The position numbers and the translations under genes are program-made. A stretch of 6,131 nt of DNA, taken from positions 1-6,131 of the forward strand of contig SUUF01000124.1 of assembly GCA_015062635.1 (NCBI GenBank). Reading direction: 5' to 3'. Of this stretch, positions 1 through 5,976 are shown piece by piece (the stretch's first letter is position 1; each line of letters begins with the position of its first letter). The notes under the pieces are model-generated. The model saw only the letters and a list, made by a program, of their open reading frames with translations, had not been told where the DNA came from and made no database searches. Source of the stretch: Coriobacteriaceae bacterium (lineage in GTDB: Bacteria > Actinomycetota > Coriobacteriia > Coriobacteriales > Eggerthellaceae).

Positions 1-1563
1 CCCAGCAGCGACCTCGCCCTCGGCCTGCACATGCTGAACACCGTCATCACCGAGAAGATCTACGACAAGGAATTCCTGCTGCAGCACACCACGGCTCCGT
101 GCCTGGTGAACAAGAAAGAAAACGCCCTGGCGCTTTCCAACCCCGAGGTGCTCACCTCGTATCAGGTGTACGACCCGAAGACGAAGACGCTCGTCGCGCA
201 CGACGCCGCGAACGTGGTGCCGGCGCTTTCCGTGAAGGGCACCGAATTCGAGAAGCAGTACGTCACCGTGTTCGACCTCATCGCCGAACAAGCGGCCAAG
301 GTTGACGACGAAACGCTGAAGGTCGAATGCGGCATCAAGCCCGAAGACGCCAAGCGCGTCGCCCGCGGTTTCGCCGCCGCCAAGCACGGCATGATCATCC
401 ACAACATGGGCGGCCTGCAACGCACCGAGTATGGCGCGTGGGCTATTGCCGTAGGCACCTACCTGAGCCTGTTCACCGGCAACATCGGCCATGAGGGCGA
501 CGGCATCTACGACATCGGCGGCGTCTCGCATCGCATCCCGGCCGGCACGCCCTTCGAGGCGAACCCCGACATCACTCCCGCGGGCAAGCTGCACAAAACC
601 CAGTTCGGCGAGCAGATCCTGGCCGACGACCCGTACAAGATCAACTGCCTGTTCATCTTCTTCGAGAACCTGGCCTCGCAGTGCCCCAACACCAATTCGG
701 TGAAGCAGGCGCTCGAGAAGATCCCCTTCGTGGTCACCGCCGACCTGTTCATGACCCCCACCTGCAAGTATTCCGACCTCGTGCTGCCCGTCACCGGCGT
801 GTTCGAGACCGAGAACGTCACCGCGAGCCTGCGCAGCAACGTCATCTCCATCAGCGAGGCGAAGATCACCCCGCCGGGCGAGGCAAAGAGCGATTTGCAG
901 ATTTGCGCCGGGCTGGCCGAGCGCCTGGGCTTCGGCGAGAAGTTCAACGAGGATCCCAGCGTGTACATCAACCGCGTGTTGGAACCCTACGGCTTCGACT
1001 ACGAACACCTGAAGAAGGTTAAGGCCGTCGACACGCGTGACTTCGATTGGATTCCCTACAAAGACGGCGTGTTCCCCACGGAATCGACGAAGGCCGAGCT
1101 GTTCGTGGGCACCTGGAAGGACTCCGGCTACCCGCCCATCCCCGAATGGCGCCGCACGAAGGAAAGCGTGAACAACGCCGACAAATACCCGCTGGCCGCC
1201 GCACAGCGCAAGGGATTCCGCACCATCCACACCACGTTCAGCGAATTGGAGACGATGCAGAAGCTCTTCGGAAACTTCCCGACGATTTTCATGAATGACG
1301 AAGACGCCGCCGCCCGCGGCATCAAGAGCGGCGACATCGTGACCGCATTCAACGACCGCGGCGAGCACACCGGCCGCGCCCGCGTGACGCAGCAGGTGAA
1401 GAAGAGCGTCGTGCTGCTGGAGAACGGCTGGCAGGACAACTTCGGCGGTTCTTCCGCGAGCAACGTCACCAACAACTGCTATCCCGCCGAAGGCGAGCTG
1501 CCGCCGCTGGGATTCACGCATGCATGCAACTCCACGCTCGTCGAGGTTAGGAAGGGTGAATAG
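1..1563 (+). CDS. DMSO-reductase-family molybdopterin oxidoreductase, catalytic subunit (5'-partial, C-terminal ~520 residues)
   Basis: This is the large catalytic subunit of a bis-molybdopterin-guanine-dinucleotide (bis-MGD) enzyme of the DmsA type, truncated by the window's left edge. The frame is open from base 1: the ten codons before the first ATG (base 31) read PSSDLALGLH, a normal continuation of family sequence, so that ATG is internal and not the start. The N-terminal part is outside the window, so any Tat signal, N-terminal [4Fe-4S] motif and Mo ligand cannot be assessed. Visible hallmarks are GGLQRTEYG (about bases 409-435), the TGNIGHEGDG stretch (476-505), and the ADLFMTPT...YSDLVLPVTGVFETEN segment (739-819), typical of the core molybdopterin domains. 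The final ~115 residues (about 1210-1550) match the molybdopterin-dinucleotide-binding domain, including the GIKSGDIVTAFNDRGE motif. It ends 2 nt before the Fe-S subunit, so the two are translationally linked. Family assignment is firm. The substrate (sulfoxide, N-oxide, catechol or other) is unknown. Confidence 0.92.
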   Translation, partial: PSSDLALGLHMLNTVITEKIYDKEFLLQHTTAPCLVNKKENALALSNPEVLTSYQVYDPKTKTLVAHDAANVVPALSVKGTEFEKQYVTVFDLIAEQAAKVDDETLKVECGIKPEDAKRVARGFAAAKHGMIIHNMGGLQRTEYGAWAIAVGTYLSLFTGNIGHEGDGIYDIGGVSHRIPAGTPFEANPDITPAGKLHKTQFGEQILADDPYKINCLFIFFENLASQCPNTNSVKQALEKIPFVVTADLFMTPTCKYSDLVLPVTGVFETENVTASLRSNVISISEAKITPPGEAKSDLQICAGLAERLGFGEKFNEDPSVYINRVLEPYGFDYEHLKKVKAVDTRDFDWIPYKDGVFPTESTKAELFVGTWKDSGYPPIPEWRRTKESVNNADKYPLAAAQRKGFRTIHTTFSELETMQKLFGNFPTIFMNDEDAAARGIKSGDIVTAFNDRGEHTGRARVTQQVKKSVVLLENGWQDNFGGSSASNVTNNCYPAEGELPPLGFTHACNSTLVEVRKGE

Positions 1564-1565
1564 CC

Positions 1566-2156
1566 ATGGCCATCGGATTCGTCAGCAACATCGAGGGCTG
1601 CTTTGGCTGCAAGGCCTGCCAGCAAGCCTGTGAAAACGAGCATCTGCAAAACATCGGCGTGTACAACCGCCGCGTGCGCCGGGTCGATTTGGGCGGCGGC
1701 CGGGGCCAAGCCCTGGTATCCATGTCGTGCAACCACTGCGACGACCCACAATGCCTGAAGGTCTGCCCCGTGGGCGCCTACACGAAGATGGAAGACGGCT
1801 CTGTCATCCAGAACCACGACCGCTGCATCGGCTGCAAGTCGTGCGTGATGGCCTGCCCCTTCCATGCGCCGTGCTACGACGAGGCCGAGGGCGCGGTATA
1901 CAAATGCGACACCTGCATCAAGCGTCGCAAGGCCGGCCTCGAGCCCCGCTGCGTCGTCACCTGCCCCGCCGGCAACATCATGTTCGGCGAGCTTGCCGAG
2001 ATCGGAACCTCGATGAAGGGGCTTGCGTCCATCCACGACACGGTGGCCACACACCCCAACCTGTTCGTCAACTCGGGCAAGCTGGACGACCTGTCGCTGT
2101 TCAAGAACATCGACGGCGACCCGAAGACCATCGACCGCGGCGGCATCGACTTCTAG
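1566..2156 (+). CDS. DmsB-like four-cluster [4Fe-4S] electron-transfer subunit
   Basis: A 196-residue ferredoxin-like protein that would carry electrons between the membrane anchor and the molybdenum subunit. Sixteen cysteines fall in four groups typical of DmsB/NrfC/PsrB proteins: Cys12, 15, 18, 22; Cys55, 58, 63, 67; Cys87, 90, 93, 97; and Cys114, 117, 129, 133, enough for four [4Fe-4S] clusters. A further Cys103 lies just after group three. No signal peptide or membrane segment is seen, as expected for a subunit exported or assembled together with its catalytic partner. The ATG at 1566 is chosen because the first cluster begins at residue 12 and an AGGAAGGG ribosome-binding site lies at 1549-1556, inside the end of the upstream gene. 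Length is close to the ~200 residues usual for the family. The 2-nt gap upstream and 29-nt gap downstream place it in one operon with its neighbours. Confidence 0.93.
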   Translation: MAIGFVSNIEGCFGCKACQQACENEHLQNIGVYNRRVRRVDLGGGRGQALVSMSCNHCDDPQCLKVCPVGAYTKMEDGSVIQNHDRCIGCKSCVMACPFHAPCYDEAEGAVYKCDTCIKRRKAGLEPRCVVTCPAGNIMFGELAEIGTSMKGLASIHDTVATHPNLFVNSGKLDDLSLFKNIDGDPKTIDRGGIDF

Positions 2157-2174
2157 CCCGTCCGCTCATTCGTT

Positions 2175-2179
2175 AGGAG
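2175..2179 (+). promoter_or_regulatory. Ribosome-binding site of the membrane-anchor gene
   Basis: AGGAG lies 6 nt before the ATG at 2186, in the 29-nt gap after the Fe-S subunit. It supports that start and independent translation initiation within the operon. Confidence 0.8.
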
Positions 2180-2185
2180 AATCCC

Positions 2186-2923
2186 ATGATTTCCGAATTC
2201 CCGCTTTTCGTCTTCACGCTGCTCGGCGGCATGGGTGCGGGCGCCTATCTGTTCACCGCGTTCCTCCCTCGCCGCGAAAGCGATAAGCCGTGGCTGTTCC
2301 CCGCCATCGTGCTCGTGCTGCTCGCCGTCAGCGGCGTGGCACTGCTTGGCCACCTGGGCAAGCCTGCCGGCATGTTCAACGCCTTCACGAACCCGACGTC
2401 GGGCATCACACTCGAAGGCTTCACCTCGATGATCTTCGGACTCCTCGTGGTAATCGACCTCGTGCTTGCCTGGCAGAAGAAAGACGTCGCCATCGTTCGC
2501 ATGCTCGCCGCTGTCGCCGGTTTGCTGTTGATGTGCGCGATGGGTTACACCTACTACACCTTCATCGGCATGCCGCAATGGGGCACGGTCGAATGCTTCC
2601 CGCTGTTCGTGCTCGGCGGCATCGCAACCGGCGCCACGCTCGCCGCATTCTTCGTGCAGGACGGGTATCGCGGCGCTAGCCTTGCCGCAGGCGCCATCGT
2701 CGCATTGGCCGCGAACGCAGTGGCCATTTTGGCCGAGGGCGCACACTTCGCCGCCGTTGGCATCGACGCCACGCCGTTCATCTGCGGCGCGGTGCTGGTA
2801 GTTGTCGCCGTGGGCGTTGCGATTTACGGCCGCAAGTCCGATGCATCCTGGGTGCTACCCTGCGCCATCGCGCTCGCGCTCGTCGGCACCGCCGTGGCAC
2901 GCTACGCGTTCTACCTCATCTAG
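2186..2923 (+). CDS. DmsC/YnfH-like molybdoenzyme membrane-anchor subunit
   Basis: A 245-residue, very hydrophobic protein that anchors the complex and should exchange electrons with the quinone pool. Eight membrane helices can be drawn at roughly residues 5-26, 36-56, 79-96, 101-126, 135-157, 162-184, 194-214 and 220-243, the number expected for DmsC. GHLGKP at residues 55-60, followed by a loop containing NAFTNPTSGITLEGF, matches the HLGxP region and following loop of the DmsC family. It is somewhat shorter than E. coli DmsC (about 287 residues), as seen in many divergent anchors. The position, last gene after the catalytic and Fe-S subunits and directly before a terminator, supports the assignment. 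No Cys-rich motif or haem-binding signature is evident. An NrfD-type anchor is the alternative, but those are usually longer. No TorD/DmsD-type maturation chaperone follows in the window. Confidence 0.87.
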   Translation: MISEFPLFVFTLLGGMGAGAYLFTAFLPRRESDKPWLFPAIVLVLLAVSGVALLGHLGKPAGMFNAFTNPTSGITLEGFTSMIFGLLVVIDLVLAWQKKDVAIVRMLAAVAGLLLMCAMGYTYYTFIGMPQWGTVECFPLFVLGGIATGATLAAFFVQDGYRGASLAAGAIVALAANAVAILAEGAHFAAVGIDATPFICGAVLVVVAVGVAIYGRKSDASWVLPCAIALALVGTAVARYAFYLI

Positions 2924-2938
2924 CAGATCCTCTCTCTC

Positions 2939-2982
2939 CAGAAAGGCCCGGCATCTCGATGGATATCGGGCCTTTCTGTTTG
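2939..2982 (+). terminator. Rho-independent terminator of the molybdoenzyme operon
   Basis: A perfect 12-bp stem, CAGAAAGGCCCG (2939-2950) with CGGGCCTTTCTG (2967-2978), encloses a 16-nt loop that can itself form CATC/GATG. A short T run (2979-2981) follows. It lies 15 nt after the anchor's stop codon. The T tract is short, so its strength is uncertain, but the position and stem are convincing. Confidence 0.8.
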
Positions 2983-3020
2983 CATTCGCACCCATGCCCG
3001 CTCCGAACACGCACTCCCAA

Positions 3021-3032
3021 GGCAGCACTGCC
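3021..3032. promoter_or_regulatory. Small palindrome upstream of the MocR-type gene (possible operator)
   Basis: GGCAG-CA-CTGCC is a 5-bp inverted repeat centred about 35 bases before the -10 box at 3062. Its location suits an activator or autoregulator site. Short palindromes occur by chance in GC-rich DNA and no second copy is evident, so this is weak. Confidence 0.2.
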
Positions 3033-3061
3033 GCCCGGCTCTGGTTTGGCTAAGCTTGGAT

Positions 3062-3067
3062 TATGAT
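3062..3067 (+). promoter_or_regulatory. -10 promoter element for the MocR-type regulator
   Basis: TATGAT matches the sigma-70 consensus at 5 of 6 positions and stands out in GC-rich DNA, 31 bases before the ATG at 3098. No good -35 box is visible at 16-18 bp: the nearest, CTGGTT at 3041-3046, is poor and only 15 bp away. A weak or activator-dependent promoter is therefore likely. An AAGCTT palindrome (3052-3057) lies just upstream. Confidence 0.5.
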
Positions 3068-3097
3068 ACAGACAGAGGGCATTTGAGAGGAGCCGGG

Positions 3098-4567
3098 ATG
3101 GCAGCGAAAAAGGCGCGGGAGCTTTTGGTCACCGTCGATGAGGCATCTGAAGAGCCCCTTTACCGCCAGGTGTACCTGCAAGTGCGCGAGGCCATCACAC
3201 GCAACCGCATAGCCGCCGGCGACAAGCTTCCCTCCATCCGCAAGCTCTCGCAAACGCTCCAGGTGTCGCATACCACCATCGAACAGGCCTATCTTCAGCT
3301 TTCCGTCGAAGGATACGTCAGGAACGTCCCCCGCTCTGGATACGTGGTGGAAGCGCTCGACACGAAGTTCCTGCGCATACCCATACCCGACAACGAGCCC
3401 GGGGTACGTCGGGCCGAAGCCGACCGCAGCTGTAACGCCTTCTATGCGGAAAACGCCGCAGGAGGCGCAGTGAAATACGATTTCTCGTATGCGAACCTTC
3501 AACCCGACTCGTTCCCGCTGAAGACGTGGCGCTCGCTGACAAACGATGTGCTGTACGCCAATACGGCGCCCGATTTAGCTCGATACAGTTACACACACGA
3601 ACCGAACAACTTGCGCCGCGCGCTCGCGCGCCATCTAAACCAAACGCGTGGCGTGAATTGCATGCCCGAACAGGTGGTGGTGCAGGCGGGCACCGACGGC
3701 GCTCTTGCGACGATATTCCAACTGCTCGACCGTAAAAAGCATGTAATCGGCCTTGAAGAACCGGGGTATGCCACGGTGCGCGAAGTCGCCCAGCGCTTGG
3801 GATTCAAGCTCGTTCCCATTCCTTCCAACCAGGGCACTGACGCATTCATCGAAGCACTCTACCGCCATAACCCGAAAGTGGTGTTCACCACGCCATCCCA
3901 TCAATTCCCCACCGGCAACGTGCTTCCCCTTGAAGGACGCACCGAGCTCCTGAAGTGGGCGCAGAAGGCGAATGGCGTCATCATCGAAGACGATAGCTGC
4001 AACGAGTACCGCTACAACACGAGCCCCATCCCGTCGCTTCAGTCGCTCGACGTCAACAACCGCGTTATCTACCTGTGCAATGTGAGCAAGGTGCTTTCTC
4101 CCGCTTTGCGCATCTCGTACATGGTGCTGCCGCCCAAGTTCTTGGGGCGTTACCTCCGCGTGTTCAATTACGCGCACCCAGCGGTTTCGTGGCTCGATCA
4201 AGAGGTGCTCGCGCGCTTCATATCGGAAGGCCATTGGGACGCCCATGTGCGCAAGATGGCGAAGGGGAACCATCGCAGGCACGACCTGCTGCTGCAAAAC
4301 CTGCACGAGCAATTCGGCGATATGGTGAGCATCTCGGGGGCCGATGCGGGCATGCACCTGTATGTGGGCGTGAAAAACGGCATGACCCAACGCGACCTGG
4401 TGCGCACCGCCTATGAACAGGGTGCAAACGTGTACAGCACCGCCCGCTTCTGGTTTGCGAACCCCGCTGAACAGGACAAGCTGATGCTTGGCTTTTCCGC
4501 TATCGCCGATGCCGACATCGCGCCGGGCGTGGCGGCGCTGCGCAACGCCTGGCTGCCCGAGGGCTAA
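3098..4567 (+). CDS. MocR/PdxR-type transcriptional regulator (GntR winged helix fused to PLP-dependent aminotransferase-like domain)
   Basis: A 489-residue regulator if translation starts at ATG 3098, which has AGAGGAG (3086-3092) 5 nt upstream. The frame is open back to a TTG at 3056, but that codon lies before the likely -10 box. Residues ~19-85 form a GntR-type winged helix (PLYRQVYLQVREAI...LPSIRKLSQTLQVSHTTIEQAYLQL...GYVRNVPRSGYVV). Residues ~125-485 form a fold-type I aminotransferase-like sensor. Cofactor features are PSHQFPTG near residue 266, EDD at 297-299, the expected PLP-linking Lys331 in NVSKVLSPALR, and Arg338. The usual EDDYxSEFRY motif reads EDDSCNEYRY here, so Tyr is replaced by Ser300. 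Family members bind PLP and a small amine or amino acid and usually control a neighbouring gene. metA, 140 nt downstream in the same direction, is a possible target. Neither pdxS/T nor gabT/D is nearby, so neither PdxR nor GabR can be asserted. Confidence 0.9.
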   Translation: MAAKKARELLVTVDEASEEPLYRQVYLQVREAITRNRIAAGDKLPSIRKLSQTLQVSHTTIEQAYLQLSVEGYVRNVPRSGYVVEALDTKFLRIPIPDNEPGVRRAEADRSCNAFYAENAAGGAVKYDFSYANLQPDSFPLKTWRSLTNDVLYANTAPDLARYSYTHEPNNLRRALARHLNQTRGVNCMPEQVVVQAGTDGALATIFQLLDRKKHVIGLEEPGYATVREVAQRLGFKLVPIPSNQGTDAFIEALYRHNPKVVFTTPSHQFPTGNVLPLEGRTELLKWAQKANGVIIEDDSCNEYRYNTSPIPSLQSLDVNNRVIYLCNVSKVLSPALRISYMVLPPKFLGRYLRVFNYAHPAVSWLDQEVLARFISEGHWDAHVRKMAKGNHRRHDLLLQNLHEQFGDMVSISGADAGMHLYVGVKNGMTQRDLVRTAYEQGANVYSTARFWFANPAEQDKLMLGFSAIADADIAPGVAALRNAWLPEG

Positions 4568-4646
4568 TCGCCTTCAATATCGCCATAATAGATAGCCGAC
4601 CATCGGAAAAAACTGGTAGCGAAACCTTGGAATCACGCTTCAGGGA
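4568..4646. other. Gap after the MocR-type gene: no gene, no clear terminator
   Basis: This AT-richer stretch contains a small hairpin, CCGA-CCA-TCGG (4596-4606), followed by an A run rather than a T run, so it is not a + strand intrinsic terminator. CATAAT (4584-4589) resembles a -10 box but has no matching -35. Read-through from the regulator gene into metA is therefore possible. Confidence 0.4.
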
Positions 4647-4675
4647 GTCACATTCGGCATGTTTTGTGGGATAGT
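4647..4675 (+). promoter_or_regulatory. metA: Candidate metA promoter with extended -10
   Basis: GTCACA (4647-4652, 4 of 6 to the -35 consensus), a 17-bp spacer, then GATAGT (4670-4675, 4 of 6 to the -10 consensus) preceded by TGG, an extended -10 motif. Transcription would begin near 4682, leaving a leader of about 25 nt that covers an ACGT-AC-ACGT repeat (4684-4693) and the Shine-Dalgarno. Each hexamer is weak alone; spacing and the TGn motif are the main support. Confidence 0.4.
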
Positions 4676-4693
4676 TAACGCTCACGTACACGT

Positions 4694-4699
4694 AAGGAG
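4694..4699 (+). promoter_or_regulatory. metA: Ribosome-binding site of metA
   Basis: AAGGAG, 8 nt before the ATG at 4708, fixes the metA start. The resulting N-terminus, MPIKIPNDLP, aligns from residue 1 with E. coli MetA (MPIRVPDELP). Confidence 0.85.
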
Positions 4700-4707
4700 C
4701 GCATACC

Positions 4708-5919
4708 ATGCCCATCAAGATACCTAACGACCTGCCCGCGACCACGCAGCTACAAGCCGAGAACATCTTCGTGATGACGGAGCACCGCGCCACGACGCAG
4801 CACATTCGCCCGCTGAAGCTCATCATGCTGAACCTCATGCCCACGAAGATCGCCACCGAAACGCAGATCCTGCGCAAGCTCTCGAACACACCGCTGCAAA
4901 TCGAGGTCAAGTTCATGCGCACGGCGAGCCATGCCTCGAAGAACACGTCGGCCGAGCATCTCGAGGCCTTCTACACCACATTCGAGGAAGTTCGCCACGA
5001 GCATTTCGACGGCATGATCGTCACGGGCGCCCCAGTCGAGATGCTTCCGTTCGAGGAAGTCGACTACTGGCCCGAGCTCTGCGAGATCTTCGAGTGGACC
5101 AAAACCCACGTGCACTCCTGTTTCAACATCTGCTGGGGTGCTCAGGCCGCGCTGTATTACCACTACGGCATCAACAAGCATCCGCTCGGCCGCAAGCTCA
5201 CCGGCATCTTCGAGCATCGCGTCGTGAAGCCCACGAGCCCGCTCGTGCGCGGTTTCGACACCACGTTCATGGCGCCGCACTCACGCAACACCGGCGTGTA
5301 CGTGCAGGACATCGACCGCCATCCCGAAGTCGAGAACGTCGCCATCTCGGACGAAGCGGGCGCGTACCTGGCCAAGAGCCACGACAACCGCAACTTCTTC
5401 ATCTTCGGGCATTCGGAATACGACTTCGACACGCTCGCGAATGAATACATCCGCGACTTGCAAAAGATGGGCGATGCCGCGCCGTTCCCCGTGCACTATT
5501 ACCCCGACGACAACCCCAACCGCGAGCCGCGCAAGACCTGGAACGCGCATGGCCAGCTGCTCTACAGCAATTGGCTGAACTACTACGTGTACCAGACCAC
5601 GCCCTTCGACTTCAGCCAGGTAGGCGTGCTGCATGCCGACCTTGCCGAAGTCACCACCAATGTCGGCTCTTTCATCGTCACCGCCAAGGGCACCGACCAG
5701 GTGGGCGTCGTGGCTGCACTGGCCACGAGCTTGGCCAACCTGGGCGTGGCCATCGACAACATCGAACAGCAGATAGATGGCGACAAGTTCCGCATCGAGA
5801 TAGAAGCCCATGTGGCCACCGACGATTCCACGATGGAAGACATCCAGGAAGCCATGAAGCGCCTGAGCGAATCGATGGGCATCGAAGCCGACGCGTTCTA
5901 CCCCGAAACCGGCGAATAA
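4708..5919 (+). CDS. metA: Homoserine O-acetyltransferase MetA with C-terminal ACT domain
   Basis: A 403-residue enzyme that acylates the hydroxyl of L-homoserine, the entry step of methionine synthesis. Residues 1-303 align with E. coli MetA without gaps through the active site. The catalytic residues sit at the same numbers: Cys142 (in NICWGAQAAL), His235 and Glu237 (GHSEYDF); Lys47 is also kept. Residue 111 (GAPVEMLPFEEVDYW) is Glu where E. coli has Gly. In this family Glu111 is known to select acetyl-CoA over succinyl-CoA, so O-acetylhomoserine is the predicted product. The native MetA end (NWLNYYVYQTTPFD) is followed by a ~15-residue linker and, from ~319, an ACT domain: a first strand SFIVTAKG, TDQVGVVAALATSLANLGVAIDNIEQ with Gly333 in the ligand-loop position, a strand FRIEIEAHV, and a second helix at ~375-390. 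Typical MetA is ~300-310 residues. ACT domains commonly sense amino acids, so feedback by methionine or a relative is inferred, not shown. The gene appears monocistronic, ending at a terminator. Confidence 0.95.
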   Translation: MPIKIPNDLPATTQLQAENIFVMTEHRATTQHIRPLKLIMLNLMPTKIATETQILRKLSNTPLQIEVKFMRTASHASKNTSAEHLEAFYTTFEEVRHEHFDGMIVTGAPVEMLPFEEVDYWPELCEIFEWTKTHVHSCFNICWGAQAALYYHYGINKHPLGRKLTGIFEHRVVKPTSPLVRGFDTTFMAPHSRNTGVYVQDIDRHPEVENVAISDEAGAYLAKSHDNRNFFIFGHSEYDFDTLANEYIRDLQKMGDAAPFPVHYYPDDNPNREPRKTWNAHGQLLYSNWLNYYVYQTTPFDFSQVGVLHADLAEVTTNVGSFIVTAKGTDQVGVVAALATSLANLGVAIDNIEQQIDGDKFRIEIEAHVATDDSTMEDIQEAMKRLSESMGIEADAFYPETGE

Positions 5920-5946
5920 GCTTCTCGCCGCAATCCAGTGTGCGCC

Positions 5947-5976
5947 AGGCCCCGGAACACGTTCCGGGGCCTTTTT
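5947..5976 (+). terminator. Rho-independent terminator of metA
   Basis: An 11-bp perfect stem (AGGCCCCGGAA at 5947-5957 with TTCCGGGGCCT at 5962-5972), a four-base CACG loop, and a run of five T at 5972-5976. It begins 28 nt after the metA stop. Stem, loop and T run together make a strong call. Confidence 0.92.

Noticed and set aside
31..33. ATG at 31 as the true start of the molybdoenzyme gene
   Set aside because: The frame stays open to base 1 and the preceding residues fit the family; starting here would remove the whole Fe-S and Mo-binding N-terminal half.
1479..2746. Two ~190-codon - strand open frames opposite the Fe-S and anchor genes
   Set aside because: Both overlap clear + strand genes with cysteine motifs and membrane helices; their translations are low-complexity Ala/Gly/His/Arg-rich shadows.
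3056..3097. Upstream TTG start adding 14 residues to the MocR-type protein
   Set aside because: TTG 3056 lies before the likely -10 box (3062-3067) and has no ribosome-binding site, while ATG 3098 has AGAGGAG at ideal spacing and begins a normal family N-terminus.
3635..4390. 251-codon - strand open frame opposite the MocR-type gene
   Set aside because: The opposite strand encodes conserved aminotransferase-fold motifs; the antisense translation shows no domain.
4596..4612. Hairpin after the MocR-type gene as a terminator
   Set aside because: The stem is only 4 bp and is followed by A residues, not T, on the + strand; on the - strand the T run precedes the stem.
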